Assembly: GCA_001464475.1 (NCBI GenBank)
Contig: LNDX01000002.1
Coordinates: forward strand, 1 to 64,000
Reading direction: 5' to 3'
Length of the DNA: 64,000 bases
Origin: Flavobacteriaceae bacterium Ga0077528
GTDB lineage: Bacteria; Bacteroidota; Bacteroidia; Flavobacteriales; Flavobacteriaceae
Under the pieces are notes generated by a model. It did not search any database. It saw only the letters and a program-made list of their open reading frames with translations, and had not been told where the DNA came from. Positions 43,543 to 53,063 of the stretch are shown here, one piece after another (the stretch's first letter is position 1; the number at the start of each line of letters is the position of its first letter). A program made the position numbers and the translations under genes.

Positions 43543-44247
43543 TTATTTTTTTACGACTAATCTAAATCCTTCACCGTGAATGTTTAAAATTTCTACATTT
43601 GGATCTTCTTTTAGATATTTTCTTAATTTAGCGATGTAAACGTCCATACTTCTTGATGTGAAGTAGTTATCGTCTCTCCAAATTTTGGTTAATGCTAATT
43701 CTCTTGGCATTAAATCTTCTACATAAAGTGCTAACATTTTTAGCAATTCGTTTTCTTTTGGTGACAATTTTATTGGTTCGTTACCTGGAAAATTCAAGAA
43801 ACGCAACTTAGAATTCAAATGAAACTTACCAATTTGGAATTCAAACTGAACATTTTCAGCTTTAGTTTCAGATGATTTTCTTTGCATGATGGCTTTGATT
43901 TTCATCAACAACACCTCAGAATCGAAAGGCTTGTTTAGATAATCGTCTGCTCCTACTTTATATCCTTTCAATACGTCTTCTTTCATGGTTTTAGCCGTTA
44001 AGAACACGATAGGCACTTCTTTATTTTTCTCACGGATTTCTTTAGCTAAAGTATATCCATCTTTGTAAGGCATCATTACGTCAAGAATGCACAAATCGTA
44101 AGTGTCTTTTTTAAACTTTTCAAAACCTTCCATCCCATTTTTTGCCAATACAACATCAAAATCATTTAACATTAAATAATCTTTCAGAATGGCTCCAAAG
44201 TTTTGATCGTCTTCAACTAATAATATTTTTTTATTTTCTTTTTCCAT
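43543..44247 (-). CDS. rprY: OmpR/PhoB-family response regulator, RprY type
   Basis: A 234-residue regulator: receiver domain (1-120) with the phospho-acceptor Asp56 in LCILDVMMPYKDG, the KTMKEDVLKGYKVGADDYLNKPFD segment with its conserved Lys, then a winged-helix DNA-binding domain (about 135-232) ending DVYIAKLRKYLKEDPNVEILNIHGEGFRL. It lies 6 bases after the partner kinase gene. RprY regulators of Bacteroidota control stress and envelope functions; the targets here are unknown. Confidence 0.93.
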   Translation of the reverse strand: MEKENKKILLVEDDQNFGAILKDYLMLNDFDVVLAKNGMEGFEKFKKDTYDLCILDVMMPYKDGYTLAKEIREKNKEVPIVFLTAKTMKEDVLKGYKVGADDYLNKPFDSEVLLMKIKAIMQRKSSETKAENVQFEFQIGKFHLNSKLRFLNFPGNEPIKLSPKENELLKMLALYVEDLMPRELALTKIWRDDNYFTSRSMDVYIAKLRKYLKEDPNVEILNIHGEGFRLVVKK

Positions 44248-44253
44248 AATTTT

Positions 44254-45837
44254 TTAATTTATCAATGGGACTTTTATAATAAATGTACTTCCTTTTCCTT
44301 TTTCGCTTTCAACAAAAACTTGACCATTGTGGTCTTCCACAATTCGTTTTACGTAAGCTAGACCTAAACCGTGTCCTTTTACGTTGTGAATATCGCCTGT
44401 GTGTTCGCGATAAAACTTTTCAAAAATTCTTTTTTGAGCCACTTTGCTCATTCCTGCGCCTTGATCTTTTACTTTAATTAGTATAAAATCTTTGATGTTC
44501 TCTGTGTATATATCTATAACGGGCACATCTGGCGAATATTTTATAGCATTGTCTAAAATATTAACAATTACATTGGTAAAATGTACATCATTTAGTAATG
44601 CTGTGGTTCTATTTGCCTCAAAATGAGTTGTAATAGCACCTTGTCTATCTTCAATAATTAAATGCACATGATCTATTGCTTCTTCAATAATATCTTGAAC
44701 GTCTAATGGTTCTTTGGTAATCTCTAATTCTTTTTTCTCTAGTTTTGAAATCCTAAGGACGTTCTCTACTTGAGCATGCATTCGTTTATTTTCGTCTCTA
44801 ATCATTTGGAGATATCTATAAACTTTTTCTTTATCATCAATTACTTTAGGATTTTTAATAGCATCTAAAGCTAAATTGATAGTTGCAATTGGCGTTTTAA
44901 ACTCATGCGTCATGTTATTAATAAAATCAGTTTTGATTTCAGATATTTGACGTTGTTTGATTAATTGATGTAACGCATTGGCATAAGCTATAATTATTAT
45001 TAAAGTAAAAACTACCGATAACAGCGTTATAGCAAGAATTTCTGAAAATAAGAACTTCTTTTTCTGAGGAAATGTAACTAGCAACATATACTTGTTATTT
45101 CCGTCATTGTCTATAAAAACAGGAATCGAATAAGTAGCATATTTATCAAAATTGAAATGTTCTGATTTAATTTTTGTTGCTAATCCATTACTGTAAATAT
45201 TGAACTCATAAGGAGTTTTGATTCCATATTCCTTAAGTTCTTTATCTAATAATTCGTTTAATTGTTCTTTAGAAACACGTTCGTTTATTGGATAATTGGC
45301 TACAACATCTTTGTAGGCAATTTCAAATTGTGCATCTTCAAGAATTTTTAAATCTCCTGCTTTTTCAATGGTTAAATCAGGAACAATTGTGTTTTGAATT
45401 CCTGAATTATCAAATGAATTATTGTTAAATACTTTAGTTTTTCTTTTAGCTGTATAATTTTTTACTTTAAGACTATCAAGTCTTTTATCAAAGAACGTAG
45501 AAAACATATCATAATCCTCTGAAATAATGCTGTTGGAATAAATTATTGTTTTATTCGTTTTAGCATTTCTTTCGTAGTAACCGTATTCTAATAAATCTTC
45601 ACTTTTTGGAGATTTTTTAGCATTATCTTTAAATCTTCCGTTTTTTTTATAAAAAGCATAACGCTCTTTATTTTCGAGTTTGTTGGCAACGCTACCTAAA
45701 ACCTGTTTTACATGAAACTTAAATTGTTCTTCGTTGTTTTCTAATGAAGTATTAAACCAATATACTTGGACTAAAATTATCCCAAGTAAGGATAAACTCA
45801 TTAATAATACCAACAGCCGAAAAACAAACTTATTCAT
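44254..45837 (-). CDS. rprX: Sensor histidine kinase, RprX type
   Basis: A 527-residue inner-membrane kinase from the ATG at 45837 (a GTG directly before it is the alternative). Helix 1 (about 6-28) and helix 2 (about 266-288) enclose a 235-residue periplasmic sensor region with no recognised fold. The dimerisation domain carries His311 in MTHEFKTPIATI, followed by the HATPase domain with NILDNAIKYSP, KDQGAGMS and GHGLGLAYVKRI (N, G1, G2 boxes). It forms an operon with rprY. The promoter box is only 5 bases before the ATG. Confidence 0.93.
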   Translation of the reverse strand: MNKFVFRLLVLLMSLSLLGIILVQVYWFNTSLENNEEQFKFHVKQVLGSVANKLENKERYAFYKKNGRFKDNAKKSPKSEDLLEYGYYERNAKTNKTIIYSNSIISEDYDMFSTFFDKRLDSLKVKNYTAKRKTKVFNNNSFDNSGIQNTIVPDLTIEKAGDLKILEDAQFEIAYKDVVANYPINERVSKEQLNELLDKELKEYGIKTPYEFNIYSNGLATKIKSEHFNFDKYATYSIPVFIDNDGNNKYMLLVTFPQKKKFLFSEILAITLLSVVFTLIIIIAYANALHQLIKQRQISEIKTDFINNMTHEFKTPIATINLALDAIKNPKVIDDKEKVYRYLQMIRDENKRMHAQVENVLRISKLEKKELEITKEPLDVQDIIEEAIDHVHLIIEDRQGAITTHFEANRTTALLNDVHFTNVIVNILDNAIKYSPDVPVIDIYTENIKDFILIKVKDQGAGMSKVAQKRIFEKFYREHTGDIHNVKGHGLGLAYVKRIVEDHNGQVFVESEKGKGSTFIIKVPLIN

Positions 45838-45842
45838 CACAA

Positions 45843-45850
45843 CAAATTTA
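45843..45850 (-). promoter_or_regulatory. -7 box of rprXY, nearly leaderless
   Basis: TAAATTTG on the minus strand, an exact consensus match, ends 5 bases before the ATG at 45837, so the message should start almost at the start codon. No -33 TTTG at the usual distance, which would suit an activator-dependent promoter. Confidence 0.55.
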
Positions 45851-45855
45851 GTATT

Positions 45856-45895
45856 TTAACATTTATTCTGTTAATGTATTAACCAAACATTAACA
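45856..45895. promoter_or_regulatory. Candidate RprY operator: spaced TTAACA-type words
   Basis: On the plus strand TTAACC (45879) and TTAACA (45890) lie 11 bases apart, and a further TTAACA sits at 45856, 23 bases away. GTTAATG (45870) adds an inverted copy. Two half-sites with an 11-base repeat spacing upstream of the kinase promoter fit the direct-repeat binding of OmpR/PhoB-family regulators. Confidence 0.45.
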
Positions 45896-45908
45896 TAGAG
45901 GTAAATAA

Positions 45909-47627
45909 TTATCTATTTTTCAATAAATTGACGATTTCGTCGACTTGTTTTTTAGTATCTTCAAAATTTTCGTTTTTTATTACAAAATTACTTCTTGCAA
46001 TTCTTTCTTCATCAGACAATTGATTGTTTATTCTTTGTAATACTTTTTCTCTCGTAGTCGAATCACGCTTCAATACACGCGCTATTCTTAACTCTAGTGG
46101 TGCTGATACGGTAATAATTTTATCACAATCTTTATAACTACCACTTTCAAACAATATAGCTGCTTCTTTTACTAAAATTGGATGGTTTTGATTTGTAGCA
46201 ATCCAATTATCGAAATGTTTTTTTACTGCCGGATGAACGATAGCATTAAGTTGTTTTAGCTTTTCTGGAGCATTAAAAACAATTGCTGCAAGTTTTTCTC
46301 TATCTAAAGTTTGATCACCTGTAATTAATTCATTTCCAAAAGTTTGTACAATTTGAGAAATAATCTCAGGAAACTCCATTACTTTTTTTGCTTCTACATC
46401 TGATATATAAACTGGAATACCTTTAGAAATAAGATATTTTGCAACCGTAGTTTTACCACTACCTATTCCTCCTGTTAGACCAATTATTTTTGATTTTGTT
46501 ACAACTGGTTCAACAATTTTATTAATAGGAGTAACAATTTTATCAATAACTTTTTCAACCGATTTTTGAATTGGAGTTTCCATTTGTTTTTCAAAAATCA
46601 GCTCTTTTTCAGCTTCCATTGGATTGGAATTTATTTTAAAGAACAATTCAGGAAAAGCATCTTGAGGTTTTTTTCTGAGAATATTAATCTTGAAAAATGA
46701 TTTTAAAAATCCAAAACCATACCCAAAAAATTGCTTCCAAACAGCTACTATGGATAATAAACCTATTATTGGATTTCTGTTTTGAATACTAGATACAATA
46801 AAGATTATTACGAAATATAAAAAATATAGTTTTAATCCCCAATCAAATAGAATTATTAAAAGCCCAACAGAGATTATAAATCCAATAACAAATAAAGAAG
46901 GTAACCAATAGGTTAATTTACTATATTCTGGATACCAGTGATTTAAAATTGGTCTTGCTTTTCCAAATTTTGATACTTGAAGTGTAAATTTATCCCAGTC
47001 AATTCTTCTTTTATGATAAACAAAAGCTGAAGAAAAAAGTCTAGTTTGAAAACCTAATTTCCATAATCTGATGGATAAATCTGGATCTTCACCTGGATGA
47101 ATGTTTCCAAATCCTTTAGATTCTTCAAATGCTTTTTTAGAAATTCCCATATTGAAACTTCTTGGTTGAAATTTATCTATTTTCTCAGAACCACCTCTTA
47201 TTCCTCCTGTTGTTAGAAAAGAAGTCATTGAAAAGTTGATAGCTTTTTGAATATTAGAAAATGATTTTAGAGCTTTATCAGGTCCACCAAAACAATCTAC
47301 ATAATTGGATTTTAATTCTTTATCAACTTCAGAAAGATAGTTATTTGGAATAATACAATCAGAATCAAAGATGATAAAATAATCACCTTTGGCTTTCTGC
47401 ATTCCAAAATTTCTAGAATCTCCTGGACCAGAATTTGCTTTATAGTAGTATGAAATAGATAATTTATCTGTGAATTTCTTTATTACCTCTTCACAGGATA
47501 TTGAAGAACCGTCTTCTACAATTACAATTTCATAATTGCTTTTGTAAGTAGATAATAGTAAACTTTCTAGCAGTTCGTTTATTTCGTCAGGTCTATTATA
47601 GACTGGAATAATAATTGAAAAATACAT
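45909..47627 (-). CDS. coaE: Glycosyltransferase family 2 fused to dephospho-CoA kinase
   Basis: A 572-residue fusion from the ATG at 47627 (an upstream TTG would add six residues). Residues 1-240 are a GT2 domain (FSIIIPVYNRPDE, the DSD motif near 88-90, GEDPDLSIRLWKLGF), followed by two or three membrane helices (about 240-300). A charged, repetitive linker (about 330-378, with IV/PI/NKIV units) leads to a complete CoaE kinase (380-572): P-loop GGIGSGKT (386-393), DVEAKKVME, and AAILFESGSYKDCD. CoaE makes the last step of coenzyme A synthesis. The same-frame union of two unrelated enzymes is unusual. Confidence 0.9.
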   Translation of the reverse strand: MYFSIIIPVYNRPDEINELLESLLLSTYKSNYEIVIVEDGSSISCEEVIKKFTDKLSISYYYKANSGPGDSRNFGMQKAKGDYFIIFDSDCIIPNNYLSEVDKELKSNYVDCFGGPDKALKSFSNIQKAINFSMTSFLTTGGIRGGSEKIDKFQPRSFNMGISKKAFEESKGFGNIHPGEDPDLSIRLWKLGFQTRLFSSAFVYHKRRIDWDKFTLQVSKFGKARPILNHWYPEYSKLTYWLPSLFVIGFIISVGLLIILFDWGLKLYFLYFVIIFIVSSIQNRNPIIGLLSIVAVWKQFFGYGFGFLKSFFKINILRKKPQDAFPELFFKINSNPMEAEKELIFEKQMETPIQKSVEKVIDKIVTPINKIVEPVVTKSKIIGLTGGIGSGKTTVAKYLISKGIPVYISDVEAKKVMEFPEIISQIVQTFGNELITGDQTLDREKLAAIVFNAPEKLKQLNAIVHPAVKKHFDNWIATNQNHPILVKEAAILFESGSYKDCDKIITVSAPLELRIARVLKRDSTTREKVLQRINNQLSDEERIARSNFVIKNENFEDTKKQVDEIVNLLKNR

Positions 47628-47660
47628 TCGAAAAAATTTTAACAAAGATACTCTTTCTAT

Positions 47661-47694
47661 AAAACAAAAGTCCCGCCGAAGCAGGACTTTTTAT
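47661..47694 (-). terminator. Terminator of the T9SS protein gene, UUCG loop
   Basis: On the minus strand GTCCTGC pairs with GCGGGAC (one G-U pair) around a TTCG loop, an extra-stable tetraloop type, followed by TTTTG. It lies about 22 bases after the stop at 47716. Confidence 0.85.
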
Positions 47695-47715
47695 TTATTT
47701 AAGAATAAGTTATAA

Positions 47716-50700
47716 TTATTCTTTTACAACTTTAATCGTTTTCACTTGATTTTCAGAAGTTAATCTTACTAAATAAGTTCCAGATGGAAGATTCGTCATA
47801 TCAATTGCTGCTTGAGTAGCGTTGATTGATTTAGCAGAAACTTCTTGACCTAAAATATTCATAATTTGAACAGTATCAATATTTTTTGAATAAGATAAAT
47901 TCAATACATCTTTAACCGGATTAGGATAGAATGTAAAGTTTGAACTATCAAAACTATTCGTTCCTAATGAAGCATCATAAGCTGAAATTGAGAATGAACC
48001 AGGTGCATCATTATTGTATTCATAAACTCTCAATAATATTGTGTTACCTGGAGTTTGACCTGTTAATGTAAGCAATGTAAATCCTACCGCAGTTTCTGTT
48101 GCTCCGTCATCATCACATCCAATTTGATTTAATACTGCACAATCTCCTGTATAAGCAGTAACAACAGTATCTATTCCAGTTCCTCCTGCTATAGGAGCAC
48201 TAGTTTCAATTGTAAGGTTACCACTCGCTGGAACAACTACACTAAACCAAACATCACCACCACTATAACCAAAACAAGTTGCAGGATTAGCTTGCGAAGA
48301 TGCTGTTGCACCGAAAGTTGTACCATCGACATCATTATCTGTATAAACACCACCTGCAGTTAATGCAATTGGAGCTGAACAATTATCATTTAAAGGAGCT
48401 GGAGGAGGTGTACCACACAAAATCGCTCTTGTTCTAGGAGTTGTATTTGCAGCACAAGTATTGTCAACATGTGTATAAAATCTAATCACACCTGTTATAC
48501 TTGATGTCCAAACTACACTACCTGTTCCAAAAGTGTAAGCAATCGTTCCATTCCCATCACTAATTGTAATAATATCTGTAGCAATTGAACTTGTAAATGT
48601 ATATTGAACTCCTGTTGTTACATTTACTCTAGAATATTCGCCAGCATAACCAGCTGCAGTTATTGTTTGAGATGTTCCTAAACAAGCTGGTGTAAATGTT
48701 GCTCCAGGCCATTGACCATTTGGAGATGATAAACATCCAGCAAATGGACAGTTTTCAGTTACAGTTACAGCTAAACGTGTTAAACTTTCACAACCATCTT
48801 CTATTTGAGAAGCATAATAAGTTGTACCTGATACTAATGCAGTTGATGATGGTAAAATAGTACCTAAAGTTGCAGCATTATACCAAACTAAACTTGTTCC
48901 AGTAATCACTACTGTTAAATCATCTAAAGTACTAGCTCCACAATAAGTTTGAGCAGCATCTCCAGTTGGTGCATCAGTTGAAGTTATATTTAATATTAAT
49001 TCAGCTATATTATAACAACCGTTTGCATTTTCAACTCTTACGAAAACAATTTGACCATTCGTACCTGCAAATGCTGTAGGATTTGCTATAGCATTAGAAG
49101 CATTTTCAGCATCAAATAAATCAACATAATGTGTATAAACTACATTAGATTCTGAACTAATACTAGTATTTGCTGAAGTTAAATTGAAAACAGCAGTGCT
49201 TGATCCAGTATCACATACTGAAAGTGTAGCTGTATCAACTACAGGAAAAGAAGATACAATAACATTTACTGCCAATCTATTAAAACTTTCACAGTTTATA
49301 GTTTGAGAAGCATAATACATTCCAGAAACAAGATTATCTGTTGCTAATAATGGAGTTCCGCCAGTTGCAGAAGCATACCATTGAATAGTTGTTCCATCCG
49401 CAAATAAATCACCTACAGTTGCTGCACTACAAAAAATTTGCGTTGCATCACCAGTTGGAGCTGGAGTTGTAGAAGGACAATCGTAAGCAGAAACTAAAAA
49501 TTGTCCAAAGTTATCATTTGAATAATCCCAAACATTTACAAATAAAACTTCACCTGGAGTTCTTCCTGTTAATGTAATTAATGAGAAATTTCCATTAGTA
49601 CTATCATCATCATCACACTCTACAAAAGTAAGTGCACCACAAGTTCCTGAATAAACTGCCAAACCAGTATCTGTAATAACACTAGCAGCAGCTGGATTAG
49701 TTTCAATAGTTACTGAACCAGAAGCAGGAACAGTCACAGAATACCAAACATCACCTCCTAAGAAATTTGCACAACCAGGTGCAGGAGGATTTGAATTTGT
49801 TGCAGCAACATTAGTTCCTGTTACATCATTATCAGCAAAAACATTTCCTACAGTTAAAGCAACTGCCCCAGTACAATTATCGTTTACTGGAGAAGTAACA
49901 AAGTAAAATGGACCTGTCCAAAGACTAACTCCGTTGGTAGTACAATCAGCACTTACATAAAAATCATAAGCTGTTCCTGGTGTTAAACCATTTACAACAA
50001 AAGGATTAACTACACTTGAATAGGTTGGAGTTGTTGGAGCTGCTCCACCAGCTGTGGTTACATAAACATTCCATGCTGTTTCAACACAACCAGCTGTCCA
50101 TCCTAAAACTGCAGAAGTACCAGTTACATTAGTAACTAATAAATTTGAAGGCTGAGGACAAGCAACAGCAGCAGAAATAGTTACATCGTAATCTTCTGTT
50201 TCACCATAACCATAATTAAGGCATGGATCAATATTAATACCTGAAGTATTCCAAACATCTCTTACTCTCATTCTGTGAGTTCCAAGTGGTGGATTACAAG
50301 CTAAACTGATTGAAAATGTTGCAGATCCGTTACCTGCAATTGAAGCTGTAGTAAATCCAACTCTTTCCGATGTTGCAAAAACACCATCGTCGTTATAATC
50401 AATCCAAACAGCTATATTTTGACCTCCAAAAGTTCCAACAGAAACATTCACGGTGTAAGAAGAACCTGCTTGTAAAGTTCCAGTATAGTTTGGTTGACCT
50501 GTAAAGTAAGTATATGCTGGATTTGTTGGTGCAGTACCTGAATTATTTGCCAGTGTAGTACCAGAAATTGAGATATTTGAAATCAAATCTCCATCTGTTT
50601 TACCAGTTGTATACGTTGGGATGCAATAGCAATTTGATGGAGTGTTTAATCCAACCATTATAGGTGTACTAGTTGTACTTATTCCTGATGCAGTACATGT

Positions 50701-51717
50701 TACAACACATTGGTAATATGTTACTGCAGTTTGACTTGCAGTATATGTAGGATCTGTTGATGCTCCACTAGCATTTGAATAAGCAATTCCATCTGAAGAC
50801 GTTTGCCATTGGTAAGTTACTCCAGAACCTGATGTACTATTTTGTAATGAAAGTCCAAAACTAACTCCACTACAAGCTAAAGCTGTTGATGAAATTGTAT
50901 TGCCTGGCGCTGGAGTTCCAGAGCAAGATGGCGGCGGTGTATAAGCAAATACTAAACCAGCAGATGGAAAAATAACATTTGATAAAAACATAGTATCCGT
51001 TGCAGCTGCGCTTGCAGTTGTACCAAACCAATCTACTGCAGTAGTTCTTCCAACAAAATTTGTTGCTACATTATTTGGATTAGCTCTTAAACCAGTTTGT
51101 GCAACTGTAGTAGTACCATTATCTGTCATTGTTCCGTAAACAATTTCAACTTTATTGGTTGTTTCGTATAATTTTATTTGAAAATTATATGAATCTCCAA
51201 CAGCTAAATATTTAGCATAATTTGTCCATTGAACAACTAAAACCTGATTAGGAGCTGTTCCTGTTAATTCAAATCTAATTTCACCTCCATTTTGCGACAT
51301 TAAATCTCTTGTAAAAGCAGAAATTCTTGCTACTAATGGGTTTGATACCGTAGTAGTTATTGAAGAAATTGGCTCGTAAGAAGATGTTGAATTCATATCA
51401 ACTGAGGGAGTCAATAATGATGAACCTAAAGAAATCCATCCGTTTGCATTTACACCAAAACGATTATAAGTATAACCATTAAATGTGAAATTGAAACCAA
51501 TTGGCAAACCAACTCCTGTAAAATTTGCAGCTCCAAGAGGTACTGCAGGATCTAAAAATCTTTGGTCATCTGAAGTTGTTGACCCAAGTATTGTTCCTCC
51601 TGTTATAGCCGTGTAAGTCGAGTTACTTTGTGAAAAAGTATACTGTGATAAACTCTGACTAAAACCTAGTTGGAACAAACAAAAAAATAATGCTACTAAA
51701 AAGTAATTTTTCTTCAT
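47716..51717 (-). CDS. Large T9SS-exported adhesin-like protein
   Basis: A 1333-residue secreted protein from the ATG at 51717 (an upstream start adds 14 residues before the signal peptide). Signal peptide 1-20 (GFSQS). The architecture includes an N-terminal all-beta region, a GEVED-type domain at about 385-520 (ending YGYGETEDYDVTI), a fibronectin-III domain near 525-610, and two copies of a roughly 130-residue domain beginning NDNC (about 620-750 and 1120-1240). The last 80 residues (FYPNPVKDVLNLSYS ... TIKVVKE) are a type A T9SS sorting domain. Probably a surface adhesin or matrix protein. Confidence 0.9.
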   Translation of the reverse strand: MKKNYFLVALFFCLFQLGFSQSLSQYTFSQSNSTYTAITGGTILGSTTSDDQRFLDPAVPLGAANFTGVGLPIGFNFTFNGYTYNRFGVNANGWISLGSSLLTPSVDMNSTSSYEPISSITTTVSNPLVARISAFTRDLMSQNGGEIRFELTGTAPNQVLVVQWTNYAKYLAVGDSYNFQIKLYETTNKVEIVYGTMTDNGTTTVAQTGLRANPNNVATNFVGRTTAVDWFGTTASAAATDTMFLSNVIFPSAGLVFAYTPPPSCSGTPAPGNTISSTALACSGVSFGLSLQNSTSGSGVTYQWQTSSDGIAYSNASGASTDPTYTASQTAVTYYQCVVTCTASGISTTSTPIMVGLNTPSNCYCIPTYTTGKTDGDLISNISISGTTLANNSGTAPTNPAYTYFTGQPNYTGTLQAGSSYTVNVSVGTFGGQNIAVWIDYNDDGVFATSERVGFTTASIAGNGSATFSISLACNPPLGTHRMRVRDVWNTSGINIDPCLNYGYGETEDYDVTISAAVACPQPSNLLVTNVTGTSAVLGWTAGCVETAWNVYVTTAGGAAPTTPTYSSVVNPFVVNGLTPGTAYDFYVSADCTTNGVSLWTGPFYFVTSPVNDNCTGAVALTVGNVFADNDVTGTNVAATNSNPPAPGCANFLGGDVWYSVTVPASGSVTIETNPAAASVITDTGLAVYSGTCGALTFVECDDDDSTNGNFSLITLTGRTPGEVLFVNVWDYSNDNFGQFLVSAYDCPSTTPAPTGDATQIFCSAATVGDLFADGTTIQWYASATGGTPLLATDNLVSGMYYASQTINCESFNRLAVNVIVSSFPVVDTATLSVCDTGSSTAVFNLTSANTSISSESNVVYTHYVDLFDAENASNAIANPTAFAGTNGQIVFVRVENANGCYNIAELILNITSTDAPTGDAAQTYCGASTLDDLTVVITGTSLVWYNAATLGTILPSSTALVSGTTYYASQIEDGCESLTRLAVTVTENCPFAGCLSSPNGQWPGATFTPACLGTSQTITAAGYAGEYSRVNVTTGVQYTFTSSIATDIITISDGNGTIAYTFGTGSVVWTSSITGVIRFYTHVDNTCAANTTPRTRAILCGTPPPAPLNDNCSAPIALTAGGVYTDNDVDGTTFGATASSQANPATCFGYSGGDVWFSVVVPASGNLTIETSAPIAGGTGIDTVVTAYTGDCAVLNQIGCDDDGATETAVGFTLLTLTGQTPGNTILLRVYEYNNDAPGSFSISAYDASLGTNSFDSSNFTFYPNPVKDVLNLSYSKNIDTVQIMNILGQEVSAKSINATQAAIDMTNLPSGTYLVRLTSENQVKTIKVVKE

Positions 51718-51756
51718 GTTGTTTTTATAAGTTAAATTTAAAGCTATAAAAATAAA

Positions 51757-51787
51757 CAAAAAAAGCTCACAAATAATTGTGAGCCTT
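51757..51787 (-). terminator. fabV terminator
   Basis: GCTCACAA (51765-51772) and TTGTGAGC (51777-51784) form an 8-bp stem, with a run of seven T on the minus strand. Confidence 0.85.
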
Positions 51788-51811
51788 TAAATCTATATAA
51801 TTTTAACAATT

Positions 51812-53002
51812 TTATTTTATACTTGGTACAGAAACTAATTCATTTGCATCTGCACCATAATCAACACCATTAAAACCAAATCCAAATAAATTTAGAAAAT
51901 CTTGTTTGTATCCTGCTAAATCTCCTATTTCTACTAGCGATTCTGTTGTTGCTTTATCCCATAAATTTGAAACTTGCGCTTGAACATCTTCTCTCATTTC
52001 CCAATCATCAATTCTTATTCTACCGTTTTCATCAGTTGGAACTTCTTTACCAGTATATAATCTTTCGCTGTAAAGTCTTTGAATTTGCTCGATACATCCC
52101 TCATGAATTCCATGAGCTTTCATAATTTTATACAACAATGAAATATATAGCGGAATTACTGGAATTGCAGAACTAGCTTGAGTAACTAATGCTTTATTCA
52201 CAGAAACATAAGCCTTTCCACCCAATTCTTTTAAATCATCTGTAATTGTAAAAGCTGTTGCTTCTAAATGGTCTTTTGCTCTTCCAATTGTTCCTTTTCT
52301 GTAAACTGCTTCAGTAACTGATGGTCCTATATAAGAATAAGCTATTGTAGTTGCTCCTGGAGCTAATAAACCTGCATCTTTCAAGTCATTCATCCACATT
52401 GACCAATCTTCTCCACCCATAACAACAACCGTATTATCAATGTCATCTTGATTAGCTGGCTCAATAGATACTTGAGTTACATTACCTGTGTGAAAATCGA
52501 CAGTTTTATTTGTAAAAGTTGTTCCTATTGGCTTTAATGTTGAACGATGTAAAACTCCTGTTTCGGGATGCATTCTCACTGGTGAAGCCAAACTGTATAT
52601 AACTAAATCAACTTGACCTAAATCATTTTTAATTAAATCGATAGTCTGTTGCTTTACTTCTTTAGAAAAAGCATCACCATTAATACTCTTTGCATATAAA
52701 CCTGCTTTGTGCGCTTCATTTTCAAATGCTGCAGAATTATACCAACCTGGAGAAGCCGTTTTTCCTTCTGAAGCTGGTTTTTCAAAGAAAACTCCAATTG
52801 TCGCTGCATCACATCCGAAAGCACTAGAAATTCTAGAAGCCAATCCGAATCCGGTTGACGCTCCAATAACTAAAACGCGTTTAGCTCCATCTATCTTACC
52901 TTTTGACTTAACGTAATCTATTTGATTTTTAACATTTTGCTCGCAACCCTTTGGATGAGCTGTCAAACAAATAAATCCGCGCATTCTTGGTTCTATAATC
53001 AT
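51812..53002 (-). CDS. fabV: Enoyl-ACP reductase FabV (trans-2-enoyl-CoA reductase type)
   Basis: A 396-residue NADH-dependent reductase for the last step of fatty-acid elongation. The N-terminus MIIEPRMRGFICLTAHPKGCEQNVK and the catalytic YRKGTIGRAK (the Tyr-x8-Lys pattern) identify FabV; VLVIGASTGFGLASRI is the NADH-binding motif. FabV enzymes are insensitive to triclosan in several species, but that is known only from other bacteria. No fabI is visible in the window. It has its own -7 box downstream of recN. Confidence 0.95.
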   Translation of the reverse strand: MIIEPRMRGFICLTAHPKGCEQNVKNQIDYVKSKGKIDGAKRVLVIGASTGFGLASRISSAFGCDAATIGVFFEKPASEGKTASPGWYNSAAFENEAHKAGLYAKSINGDAFSKEVKQQTIDLIKNDLGQVDLVIYSLASPVRMHPETGVLHRSTLKPIGTTFTNKTVDFHTGNVTQVSIEPANQDDIDNTVVVMGGEDWSMWMNDLKDAGLLAPGATTIAYSYIGPSVTEAVYRKGTIGRAKDHLEATAFTITDDLKELGGKAYVSVNKALVTQASSAIPVIPLYISLLYKIMKAHGIHEGCIEQIQRLYSERLYTGKEVPTDENGRIRIDDWEMREDVQAQVSNLWDKATTESLVEIGDLAGYKQDFLNLFGFGFNGVDYGADANELVSVPSIK

Positions 53003-53044
53003 ATCTTTAACTTTATTCGTTTATTTAGTTTGTCTTTGAAAAAA

Positions 53045-53052
53045 CAAATATA
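53045..53052 (-). promoter_or_regulatory. fabV -7 box
   Basis: TATATTTG on the minus strand matches TAnnTTTG, 42 bases before the fabV ATG; a partial -33 (ATTG, spacer 20) falls inside the 3' end of recN. Confidence 0.5.
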
Positions 53053-53063
53053 ATTCTATATTT

